NCBI GenBank assembly: GCA_000715855.1
Contig: KL571314.1
Location: 15,353 to 23,243 of the forward strand
Length of the DNA stretch: 7,891 nt
Source of the DNA: Actinoplanes liguriensis
Lineage (GTDB): Bacteria; Actinomycetota; Actinomycetes; Mycobacteriales; Micromonosporaceae
Direction of reading: 5' to 3'
Below the pieces are notes generated by a model that searched no databases, was not told where the DNA came from, and worked only from the letters and a program-made list of their open reading frames with translations. Each line of letters begins with the position of its first letter. Positions within the stretch are counted from its first letter, which is position 1. The translations under genes and the position numbers were made by a program. Below are positions 1 to 7,168 of the stretch, one piece after another.

Positions 1-2189
1 GTCAGGTAGCCGATCGCGTCCTCCGGGGCCTGGTCGGCGAGCGCGCGCAGCCCGGCGGCGGCCGCGGCGCGACGGCTCGCGGCGGCCGGGGCGGCGTTGC
101 CGGCGCCCTGGTAGTACCGGGCCAGCGTGTACGCGTGCGCCTCGTCCCGCAACTCCTCCGGCAGCCGGTCGAACGCCGCCGCCAGCGACGCGTTGCTCCG
201 GCACAGCTCGCCGGGGGTGAGCCGGTCGAGCAGGTTCTCCCGCAGTTGCGGGTGGACGAACGCGTACCAGCCGCCGGGGCGCACCTCCAGGATGTGCCGG
301 TCCAGGCCGGCCGCGAGCGCCGCGAGGGTCTCCCCGTCGCTCGCCGCGGGCAGGCCCTCCGGCCGGAACCGGATGCCGGCCACCGCGGCCGTGGTGAGCA
401 GGTCCAGGACCGGCACGGACAGGCCGGTCAGCCGGGCGGCGAGCAGGTCCCGGACGCCGGACGCCGAGGGCAGCGCGTCGGCGCCCGCGGTGTCCAGGCG
501 CCACACGCCCCAGAGCGGGCCGAGCAGCCCGGCGTCGAGCAGCCGCATCAGGTAGCTGACCACGGCCAGCGGGGTGCCGTCGGTGCGGACCGTGACGTGC
601 CGCGCCAGCTCGGCCGGCACCTGGGCGCCGGGCAGCCGGGAGGCGACCACCTCGGCCACCACCGCCGGCGGCAGCGGGGTGCAGGTCAGCTCCAGCGTGC
701 CGGGCACGCCCAGGTCCAGGTCACCCGCCTCGCACGCGTCCGGGGCGAGGTCGGTGAGCAGGACCAGCAGCGGCAGGCTGGGCAGGTCCGGGGCGAGCGC
801 GGCCAGCAGCTGCCGGGTGGCGCTGTCGATCAGGTGCGCGTCGTCGATCAGCAGGATCATGCCGTCGGCGCGACGGGCCAGGTCGCCGAGGAACGCCGCG
901 CCGGCCGCGAAGACGTGCTCGTCACCGGCGTCCGTCCGGGCCCCGGCGTCGAGCAGGCCCAGATCGCCGAAGATCTTCACGACCTGGGCGACGCCGGCGG
1001 CCGCGGCCGCCTCGACGATGTTCCTCTCCGCGTACGTGCGGGCCTCGGCGGGCAGCCGGTGGATCCGCGCCATCGACGCCTGGACGGCCTCCCGCAGCAC
1101 CGCCAGCGGGGCCGGCTCGTCGGGACGGCAGGTGCCGGAGAGCACCACGCAGTTGTCGGCGGCGGCCAGGCCCGCGGCGTGCTCGGCGAGCCTGGTCCGG
1201 CCGGATCCGGGCGCGCCGTGGATCATCACGACACCACCGAGCCCGGCCCGGGCCCGTTCCCAGCGGCGGGCCAGGCGGTCCGACTCGGCGTCGCGCCCGC
1301 AGATCGGCCAGCGGCTCGCGGCGGGCTCCTGCGCGGCCGAACCGCCGGGGCAGTGCCGCAGCGCGGTGAGCAGGCCGGCCGCGTCGGGATAGCGGTCGTC
1401 CGGGTCCTTGGCCAGGAGCCGGTGCACCACGGCCGCCAGCGCCGGATCGATCTCAGGAAGCTTTTCCCGTACGTCGGGAACCGGCGCGGCCAGGTGCAGG
1501 CGCAGCAACTCGCCGACGTCCTCGGCCTCGAACGGCAACCGTCCGGTCAGGCACTCGAAGAGCACCACGCCGAGCGAGTACAGATCGGATCGCCCGTCGA
1601 CCGGCCGTCGCAGCATGCCGGACTGCTCCGGCGAGGTGTACAGGAACGTGCCGACGGCCTGGTCGGCGTCCTCGTCGGCGTCCCGGCCGAGCTGGGCCAG
1701 CCCGAAGTCGATCAGCTTGGCCCGGCCGTCCTTGTCGATCATGATGTTGTCCGGCTTGATGTCCCGGTGGACCAGCCCGACCCGGTGCGCGGCGGCGAGC
1801 CCGCGAGCCAGCTGCGCGGCCAGCCCGACCACCCGCTCCTGGGACAGCACGCCGTAGACCAGCAGGTCGGAGAGGGTGCCACCGGAGAGGTGCTCCAGCA
1901 CCAGGCCGGGCACGCCGTCCACCTCGCCGACCGCGTGCACCCCGACCACGCCCGGGTCGTCGATGCAGGCCAGCAGGGCGGCCTCACGCTGGAACGCGGT
2001 ACGGATCTCGGGCAGCTCGCCGGCGTCCGCGAGCGGGCGCTTCAGCGCATAGTCGCGGTCGCCGTGCCGTACGTGGTGCACCATGGTGAACGCACCGCGC
2101 CCGAGCTCCTCGATCACGTCGAGGCCGGTCAGTTCAGCGGTGTGCGGGCCGCTGGGGTGCACCTGGGGGGTTTCCGTCACCGAAAGCAC
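1..2189 (-). CDS. Serine/threonine protein kinase fused to AAA/STAND-type ATPase (PknK-like), C-terminus missing
   Basis: A minus-strand frame stays open from about 2189 to the left edge, giving 729 residues and no stop. Residues 30-290 form a Hanks-type kinase: glycine loop GRGAFTMV (30-37), ATP lysine K50 in YALK, helix-C glutamate probably E69, catalytic loop HRDIKPDN (141-148), DFG (161-163) and SPEQ (186-189). All residues needed for activity are present. T181 and T185 in the short acidic activation loop are candidate phosphorylation sites (inference). A second nucleotide-binding module follows, with Walker A GAPGSGRT (325-332) and Walker B ILLIDD ending at D449-D450. After it comes alanine- and leucine-rich helical sequence like the repeats of MalT/LuxR-family ATPases. 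Kinase-ATPase fusions of this type, such as mycobacterial PknK, are cytoplasmic signalling proteins that affect transcription. No C-terminal DNA-binding domain is visible because the gene is cut. GTG 2189 directly follows an in-frame stop and has a weak GGA four bases upstream; GTG 2180 (reading VTETPQ) is equally possible. The target is unknown. Confidence 0.93.
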   Translation of the reverse strand, partial: MLSVTETPQVHPSGPHTAELTGLDVIEELGRGAFTMVHHVRHGDRDYALKRPLADAGELPEIRTAFQREAALLACIDDPGVVGVHAVGEVDGVPGLVLEHLSGGTLSDLLVYGVLSQERVVGLAAQLARGLAAAHRVGLVHRDIKPDNIMIDKDGRAKLIDFGLAQLGRDADEDADQAVGTFLYTSPEQSGMLRRPVDGRSDLYSLGVVLFECLTGRLPFEAEDVGELLRLHLAAPVPDVREKLPEIDPALAAVVHRLLAKDPDDRYPDAAGLLTALRHCPGGSAAQEPAASRWPICGRDAESDRLARRWERARAGLGGVVMIHGAPGSGRTRLAEHAAGLAAADNCVVLSGTCRPDEPAPLAVLREAVQASMARIHRLPAEARTYAERNIVEAAAAAGVAQVVKIFGDLGLLDAGARTDAGDEHVFAAGAAFLGDLARRADGMILLIDDAHLIDSATRQLLAALAPDLPSLPLLVLLTDLAPDACEAGDLDLGVPGTLELTCTPLPPAVVAEVVASRLPGAQVPAELARHVTVRTDGTPLAVVSYLMRLLDAGLLGPLWGVWRLDTAGADALPSASGVRDLLAARLTGLSVPVLDLLTTAAVAGIRFRPEGLPAASDGETLAALAAGLDRHILEVRPGGWYAFVHPQLRENLLDRLTPGELCRSNASLAAAFDRLPEELRDEAHAYTLARYYQGAGNAAPAAASRRAAAAAGLRALADQAPEDAIGYL

Positions 2190-2336
2190 TCATTCCGTCG
2201 CCGTATGCACTCCTGCTGATCGACCGGGACCATCCACACCTGAACGTTCCCACGTGCCGCTCCACCGCGTACGTCGAAAGCGTCTTGATTTTCTCCTCAT
2301 GGCTGACACACAGGCGCGGTGCCGAGCATCGAGGGC
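2190..2336. promoter_or_regulatory. Divergent intergenic region between kinase and membrane-protein gene
   Basis: These 147 bases separate two divergently transcribed genes, so promoters for both should lie here. The region is visibly less GC-rich than its flanks around 2281-2300. An 8-bp perfect palindrome GAACGTTC sits at about 2243-2250. I could not pick out a convincing -35/-10 pair on either strand, so the regulatory role is inferred from gene orientation only. Confidence 0.4.
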
Positions 2337-2958
2337 ATGACGATTCTGCTTCTCCTTCTGCTGATCGGTGCCGGCGCAACGTTTCTCCTGGTCGGCGGCC
2401 GTCGCGGCGCGACCGTCCGGGAGGACGCGGCGGTGTCGGACGCTCGCGCCGAGCTGGTACGAACGGCTCGGCGGCCAGCTGGTCAACCTGCGCGACGACG
2501 GCGGTCTGGCCCGCCAGGCGCTCGTCGACGCGACCGAAAGACATCAGGCTGCGGGCGGTCAGCTCGCGCAGGCACGGACAGTGACACAGTTCCGGCTGGC
2601 CCGGGAGACCGCGCTGGAGGGGCTGGCCTACGTGCGGGCCGCGCGGATCACCATGGGCCTCGACCCCGGACCGGAGCTGCCGGCCCCGGACCTCGCCCGC
2701 GGCGCCGGAGTGGTCACGGCTGAGCAGGAGCTTTACGGCGGATACCGGGTCGGGCCGCGGGCCAGCGCCGCCACCCCGCACTACTACCCGGGCGGGTTCC
2801 GGGACGGCACGCCGATGCCTGCCGGGTGGTACGCGACCCCGTGGTGGAAGACCGCGCTGGCCGCGGGCGCCGGGACGCTCGGCGGGATGCTGCTCCTCGA
2901 CTCGATCATGGGGATGGGGCATCACCACGGCCCCGGGCCCGGTCCGGACTTCTTCTGA
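2337..2958 (+). CDS. Small two-TM membrane protein of unknown function, reading frame disrupted
   Basis: Two adjoining frames together spell one sensible protein. From ATG 2337 (or GTG 2319) one frame encodes a hydrophobic N-terminus, MTILLLLLLIGAGATFLLVG, then a polar stretch ending in SDARAE at 2453. The next frame starts making sense at TGG 2455: WYERLGGQLVNL, a helical region with RETALEGLAYVRAARI, then HYYPGG, PAGWYATPWWK, a second hydrophobic segment (GTLGGMLLLDSI), a His/Gly/Pro tail and a stop at 2956-2958. Third-position GC is high in the first frame before the junction and in the second frame after it, so the switch is real at sequence level. The repaired protein would be about 206 residues with a membrane segment near each end. 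It resembles a conserved actinobacterial hypothetical family (recollection, no function known). One alternative is a shorter 196-residue protein from ATG 2368 in the second frame, but its first 30 residues look like out-of-frame sequence. The cause could be mutation, assembly error or, less likely, recoding. Confidence 0.72.
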
Positions 2959-3015
2959 GGTGGTGTCCGGGCGTTCGGCTGCGGCGCCGGCGTCCCGGAC
3001 CCGACCCTGGATGGC

Positions 3016-3780
3016 GTGTTGAAACCCCTGCTCGCGGCGCTCCTCGTGCTGTCGCCCGCCCCGCACAACCCCGAGGCACACATCATCCGGCCCGGGGACA
3101 CCCTCACCGCCATCGCCCGGCAGTATCACGTCACCGTCGGTGACCTGCGCCGCTGGAACAACCTCGACGACGACGTGCTGCGGCCCGACGGCGCCCTGCG
3201 GTTGTCCGATTCTCATCGCGTACGGCCGTCGTGGAGCACCTGGTCGGAAACGCTCACCCCGGCCCAGGCCAACGGCGACCCCGCCAAGAAGTGTCCCGTC
3301 CCCGCCACGGAGCTCCGGCGGGTCTGGGTGAAATACATGGACTTCGACGGCGTGAACCACGACGGCAGCCTGATCGTGAACCGCTCGATCGTGCCGGCCA
3401 CCCAGAAGGCGTTCGCCCTGCTCTACGAGTGGCGCTTCCCGATCATGGTGATGGAGCCGGTCGCCCAGAACATGCCCGGCCTCACCGACCGCACGGTCCT
3501 GACCAGCGGCTACGAGTGCCGCAACGTAGCCGGCACGACGAAGTGGTCCCAGCACGCGTACGGCCTGGCCATCGACGTCAATCCACGCCAGAACCCGATG
3601 ATCCGCGGCGACTACCTCGACCCGCCCCACAGCGAGCCGTGGATCCCCCGCGCCCCCTACCGAACCGGCATGATCCATCCCCTGGGCGCGGAGCGAGCCT
3701 TCACCGCGAACGGCTTCTCGTGGGGTGGTCGCTGGAACTCCCTGAAGGACTACATGCACTTCAGCCCCAACAACCTCTGA
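3016..3780 (+). CDS. Secreted LysM plus M15-family zinc peptidase (D-Ala-D-Ala carboxypeptidase or L-Ala-D-Glu endopeptidase like)
   Basis: This encodes 254 residues from GTG 3016. The start KPLLAALLVLSPAP looks like a short signal peptide, so the enzyme probably acts outside the membrane on cell wall. Residues 22-63 (HIIRPGDTLTAIARQYHV and WNNL) are one LysM peptidoglycan-binding domain. Residues 95-254 match the M15 zinc peptidase fold: the SQHAYGLAIDVN block supplies ligands H180 and D187 with the usual spacing of seven, and KDYMHF supplies the third ligand H248 with D245 as the likely catalytic acid. All metal-site residues are present, so it should be active. C93 and C168 could form a disulfide. 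Whether it cuts D-Ala-D-Ala or L-Ala-D-Glu cannot be told by eye. It lies 57 bases after the disrupted membrane-protein gene on the same strand and may be co-transcribed. TTG 3019 is an alternative start; ATG 3011 is out of frame and stops after three codons. No strong ribosome binding site is visible. Confidence 0.9.
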   Translation: MLKPLLAALLVLSPAPHNPEAHIIRPGDTLTAIARQYHVTVGDLRRWNNLDDDVLRPDGALRLSDSHRVRPSWSTWSETLTPAQANGDPAKKCPVPATELRRVWVKYMDFDGVNHDGSLIVNRSIVPATQKAFALLYEWRFPIMVMEPVAQNMPGLTDRTVLTSGYECRNVAGTTKWSQHAYGLAIDVNPRQNPMIRGDYLDPPHSEPWIPRAPYRTGMIHPLGAERAFTANGFSWGGRWNSLKDYMHFSPNNL

Positions 3781-4122
3781 CGACCTGGCCATACGCCCGT
3801 CAGCTCCTGTCCTGGGCCGTGAGGGGAATCTGAGGTGTCGGGGAGGCGGTCCGGCGCCTGCCGAGTCCGGTGCAGATTGCCTCGCCATTCTGCAACTGAC
3901 CGTCCCGGGGAACGGCGCGCCGTCGGACTCGACAGCCGTAAGTAGCTTCAGCTGTGAAGAGTCGAGGTGGCCCGATCCCTGGCCTCCGGCGGCCGGCCGG
4001 AGCACGACCCGCACCGCAGAGTGCCGGAAGACGACGACACCGGGCTCGAAAGGCATCGCTCGCTCAACACCTCGATCTTCACGTCCGCCGTGTAGAACGA
4101 CCAAGTGGAATCGGCATCGCGG
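3781..4122. other. Intergenic stretch without a convincing gene
   Basis: No plus-strand frame here has the codon bias of its neighbours. After the peptidase stop there is only a weak inverted repeat (TGACG at 3778-3782 with CGTCA at 3798-3802), not a clear terminator. A small hairpin CTTCA-GCTG-TGAAG lies at 3946-3959. The acetyltransferase promoter should be in this stretch, but no clear -35/-10 pair stands out. The minus strand from about 4120 to 3950 has some protein-like sequence split over two frames, possibly a decayed gene remnant. Confidence 0.45.
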
Positions 4123-4650
4123 GTGACCCTGCAGCAATTCGTCCGGCCGGCGGAGATCGGGCCGGGCCTGCGGCGGCAACTGATCGACTGCTGGATCGAG
4201 GTGACCAATGCCGGGGGCGCCGCGGGCTTTCCGTTTCCGCCGGTCGGTGACGTTGAGGTCGCCCCGGTCGCGGACGGCCTGATCGAGGCGCTCGACCCGG
4301 AGCGGTCCCGGTTGCTGATGGCGGTCGACGGTGATGTCGCGGTCGGATGGGTGCTGCTGCGGCGCGATCCGAGCCCGCTGGTGGCGCATCGGGGCGACAT
4401 CCGGCATCTGCAGACCCACCCCGCATACCGTGGCAGGGGAATCGGCGCGGCGCTGATGCGGGAGGCCCGGCGGATCGCGCGGGACGACCTGGGCCTGGAG
4501 CAGCTCCATCTCGCGGCTCGGGGCGGGATGGGCCTGGAGGACTTCTACGGCCGGCTCGGCTGGCGTGAGGTGGGGCGCTGGCCGAACGCCCTCCGGCTGT
4601 CGCCCGGCGACACCCGCGACGAGGTGCTGATGGCGCTGGCGCCGCTGTAG
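4123..4650 (+). CDS. GNAT-family N-acetyltransferase
   Basis: This encodes 175 residues from GTG 4123. The acetyl-CoA pyrophosphate-binding motif A is clear: strand RHLQTHP (94-100), then YRGRGIG (102-108), which is the Q/R-x-x-G-x-G/A signature, then helix AALMREARRIA. FYGRLGWREVG (141-151) is the typical C-terminal motif B end of GNAT enzymes. The N-terminal TNAGGAAGFPFPPV (28-41) is an unusual acceptor-side segment and might define the subfamily. The acceptor cannot be predicted; members of this fold acetylate antibiotics, amino acids, polyamines or protein N-termini. GTG 4105 would add six residues (VESASR) and is possible, since the in-frame stop lies further up at 4093-4095; I prefer 4123 because VTLQQF resembles a normal N-terminus. 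Neither start has a good ribosome binding site. It is separated from the peptidase by a long gap and converges on the P-type ATPase, so it is probably its own transcription unit. Confidence 0.9.
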   Translation: MTLQQFVRPAEIGPGLRRQLIDCWIEVTNAGGAAGFPFPPVGDVEVAPVADGLIEALDPERSRLLMAVDGDVAVGWVLLRRDPSPLVAHRGDIRHLQTHPAYRGRGIGAALMREARRIARDDLGLEQLHLAARGGMGLEDFYGRLGWREVGRWPNALRLSPGDTRDEVLMALAPL

Positions 4651-4666
4651 GTGCCGGTCAGCGGCG
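4640..4666. terminator. Possible compact bidirectional hairpin over the two convergent stop codons
   Basis: CGCCGCT at 4640-4646 and AGCGGCG at 4660-4666 are perfectly complementary 7-bp arms with a 13-base loop. The loop contains most of the acetyltransferase stop codon and the ATPase stop begins at its right edge, so the hairpin would form at the end of both transcripts. There is no T tract on either side, and short GC-rich pairings occur by chance in such DNA. The terminator role is an inference from position. Confidence 0.3.
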
Positions 4667-7168
4667 GAGGTTGTGGACGCCCAGGGCTCGGTCGAGGAGT
4701 TTGAAGCGGAACGCCGCGGTCAGAGCCAGGAACCAGATCAGCAGCGCGGGCGGGACGATCGCGGCGACCGGGCGGGCCGGGCCGATCAGGCCGAAGTAGG
4801 TCCAGAGCACCGGCACATTGATGACCACCAGGAAGACCAGGATCAGGCCACCGACCAGGAGCGCGGGGCGCTTGTCGTCGGTCGGCGGGGTCCAGGCGGC
4901 GAAGAGGCGGTTCGGCGGGGCCAGGAACAGGATCATGATGAACGAGGCGAAGCAGAAGAACGTCGACAGCCCGGTCTGCGCGGCGATCGTGCCCGAGGCG
5001 GTGGCGAAGTCGGCGTCGGTGCCGTACTGCAGGCCGGTGTAGCGCTCGAACTGGTCGATGACCTCGCCGGGAGTCCGGCCCGACGTGAAGCCCTTGGAGA
5101 TCGCCTCGTAGAGCGCGGTGTAGACGGCCGTGGCCACACCCGCCGTGATGATCGAGGTGGGCAGGACGAATCGGGCCATGCTCGCGAAGAGCCGCTTGTC
5201 CGGTGGGACCGGCTTGGCCCAGAACGTCAGGAAGAACGTCGGCACGCCGACCGTGAACAGGGTCAGCCCGACCTGCGTGGGCGAGTACGGGAAGCCGAGC
5301 CCCAGCATCGTCACGGCCAGGATCACCAGGCCCTGGCTCGCCACCCGCGCCATGAAGACGTAGAGCGACATGCCGATCCCGTTGATGATCCGCCGCCCCT
5401 CCTCCTGGGCCGGGGGCAGCACCGCGAACGAGTCGTCGACCAGCACGATGTCGGCCACGTCCCGGGTCACCGGGCTGCCGCTGCGCATGGCGACGCCGAC
5501 GTGCGCCTGCTTGAGGGCGCGGGCGTCGTTCACGCCGTCGCCGATCATCGCGACGTACCGCCGCTGCCGTCGCAGCGATCGCACGATGCGCTCCTTGTGC
5601 TCGGGCGCGACCCGGCCGAACACCGTGGTCCGTGCGACGATCGCGTCCAGTTGCGCGTCGTCGAGCTGGTCCAGGGCGGCGCCGGGCACGGGCTCCCCGG
5701 CGTCCATCCCGGCCCGGTCCGCGATCGCGGCGACGGTCCGCGGGTCGTCGCCGGAAAGTACCTTCAGGTCGACGCCGCCGCTGCGGAACTTGCGGACCGT
5801 GTCGGTGACCTCGGGGCGTAGTTCGTCGCCGAGCGCCACCAGGCCGTACGGCTCGAGCATGGGAAGTTCGGGTTTCTGTTCGACGTCCCGCAGCGGTGCG
5901 CCGGTCTCCTCGGCGCGGGCCAGCAGCAGCACGCGAAGCCCGCGACGGGTCCGCTCGGCGACCACGCCCGGCGGCAGCGGTTTCCGCAGTCGCGGGGCGA
6001 GCGCGTCCGGTGCGCCCAGAACCCAGGTGTCCTCGTCGGTGACCAGGCCCGACCAGCGCAGCGATGACGCGAACGGCACCTCGTCGCGTACCTCCCAGAC
6101 CGGCCCGGCCAGCTCGCCGGCGAGCGCTATCGCGGTCAGGTTCGGCGTGGTGACGTTGTGCGCGACGCCGCCGAGGGCGTGCGCGACCTCGGCGTACTCG
6201 CGTTCGCCGATCGGCAGGATCTCGTCGAGGGCCAGGTGGCCGGTGGTCAGCGTGCCGGTCTTGTCGGTGCACACGACATCGACGTTGCTCATCGACTCGA
6301 CGGCGTTGACCTGCTGCACGAGGGCGCCGGCGCGGCCGATCCGGACGGCGCCGGCGGTGTAGGCGAGGGCGATCAGGAAGAACAGGCCGTACGGGACCAG
6401 GCCGGACAGCACCGCGGTGATCTGCACGACCCGCAGCAGCGTGAACCCCTCGATCGCGGCCTGTGCCAGGATCGCGCCGCTCATCAGCGTGGTCAGCACC
6501 ATGACGAGGCGCACGGTGAACTCGATCCGGCGTTGCAGCGGCGTCTTGTCGGTGGTCGAGCGGCGTGCCTCGGCGGTCAGCCGCCCGGCGTAGCTGTTCA
6601 CCCCGACGTCCCGGGCGAGTTGCCGTCCCTCGCCGGAGACGCACAGGCTGCCTGACCGCAAATCATCACCGGGGTCCTTGGGCACCGGATCCGACTCGCC
6701 GGTCAGCAGCGACTCGTCGGCCTCGACCCGGCCGCCCTCCAGCAGCGGGCCGTCGACCACGATCTGGTCGCCGGCGGTCACCTTGAGGACGTCGCCACGC
6801 ACGACTTCCTCCGGCTGCACCGCCAGTTCGGTGCCGTCGCGGATCACCACGACGGCGCCGCGGTCCAGCAGTTGCAGCCGGTCCAGTTTCCGCTTCGCCC
6901 GGATCTCCTGGGCCGCACTGATCATCGCGTTGATCAGGCCGAGTCCGACACTGATCAGGGCGTCGCTGTACCGCTGGAGGGTCAGCAGGGCGACACCGAT
7001 CACGAACAGGATGATGTTGAAGAACGAGAAGACGTTCGTCCGCAGGATCTCCAGATAGCTTCGCGAACCGCCCTTGACCTGGGCGTTCGCTTCGCCTCGC
7101 CGCTTGCGGGCGGCCGCTTCGGTCGCGGTCAGCCCGGTGACCGGCGCCGCCAGCACGTCCTGCTCCAT
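4658..7168 (-). CDS. P-type cation-transporting ATPase, CtpE-like, with VPYGL in place of VPEGL
   Basis: This encodes 836 residues from ATG 7168. Landmarks in order: membrane segments at about 46-64 and 68-88, actuator domain with DESLLTGES (151-159), two segments at about 219-273, phosphorylation motif DKTGTLT (302-308, acceptor D302), nucleotide domain with VLGAPDAL, hinge motif GDGVND (543-548), and about six further segments from 600 to 825. All catalytic motifs are intact, so it should be an active ATP-driven transporter in the plasma membrane. Domain layout and motif wording recall mycobacterial CtpE, reported as a calcium transporter, but M4 reads LVPYGLF (257-263) instead of VPEGL, so the usual ion-binding glutamate is replaced by Y260. 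There is no N-terminal metal-binding domain and no CPC motif, which argues against a heavy-metal P1B pump. ATG 7207 and TTG 7237 are in-frame alternatives; the extra residues have little coding character. The transported ion is not known. Confidence 0.92.
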   Translation of the reverse strand: MEQDVLAAPVTGLTATEAAARKRRGEANAQVKGGSRSYLEILRTNVFSFFNIILFVIGVALLTLQRYSDALISVGLGLINAMISAAQEIRAKRKLDRLQLLDRGAVVVIRDGTELAVQPEEVVRGDVLKVTAGDQIVVDGPLLEGGRVEADESLLTGESDPVPKDPGDDLRSGSLCVSGEGRQLARDVGVNSYAGRLTAEARRSTTDKTPLQRRIEFTVRLVMVLTTLMSGAILAQAAIEGFTLLRVVQITAVLSGLVPYGLFFLIALAYTAGAVRIGRAGALVQQVNAVESMSNVDVVCTDKTGTLTTGHLALDEILPIGEREYAEVAHALGGVAHNVTTPNLTAIALAGELAGPVWEVRDEVPFASSLRWSGLVTDEDTWVLGAPDALAPRLRKPLPPGVVAERTRRGLRVLLLARAEETGAPLRDVEQKPELPMLEPYGLVALGDELRPEVTDTVRKFRSGGVDLKVLSGDDPRTVAAIADRAGMDAGEPVPGAALDQLDDAQLDAIVARTTVFGRVAPEHKERIVRSLRRQRRYVAMIGDGVNDARALKQAHVGVAMRSGSPVTRDVADIVLVDDSFAVLPPAQEEGRRIINGIGMSLYVFMARVASQGLVILAVTMLGLGFPYSPTQVGLTLFTVGVPTFFLTFWAKPVPPDKRLFASMARFVLPTSIITAGVATAVYTALYEAISKGFTSGRTPGEVIDQFERYTGLQYGTDADFATASGTIAAQTGLSTFFCFASFIMILFLAPPNRLFAAWTPPTDDKRPALLVGGLILVFLVVINVPVLWTYFGLIGPARPVAAIVPPALLIWFLALTAAFRFKLLDRALGVHNLRR

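Noticed and set aside
135..2219. Long plus-strand ORF of 694 residues
   Set aside because: It is codon-aligned antisense to the kinase-ATPase gene. Its protein is a Gln/Arg/Gly/Val-rich low-complexity string with no domain, while the minus strand shows intact kinase and Walker motifs.
2190..2300. Short minus-strand ORF (about 36 residues, MRRKSRRFRRTRW) just before the kinase start
   Set aside because: It lies in the divergent promoter region, has no clear ribosome binding site and no codon bias; Arg-rich peptides are common by chance in such DNA. A leader peptide is possible but unsupported.
2134..4509. Minus-strand ORF of 791 residues
   Set aside because: It runs antisense across the membrane-protein gene, the peptidase and the acetyltransferase. 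It lacks domain motifs and is explained by high GC content suppressing stop codons.
4545..6644. Minus-strand ORF of 699 residues overlapping the ATPase
   Set aside because: It is a shifted frame of the P-type ATPase, Arg/Pro-rich with no recognisable fold.
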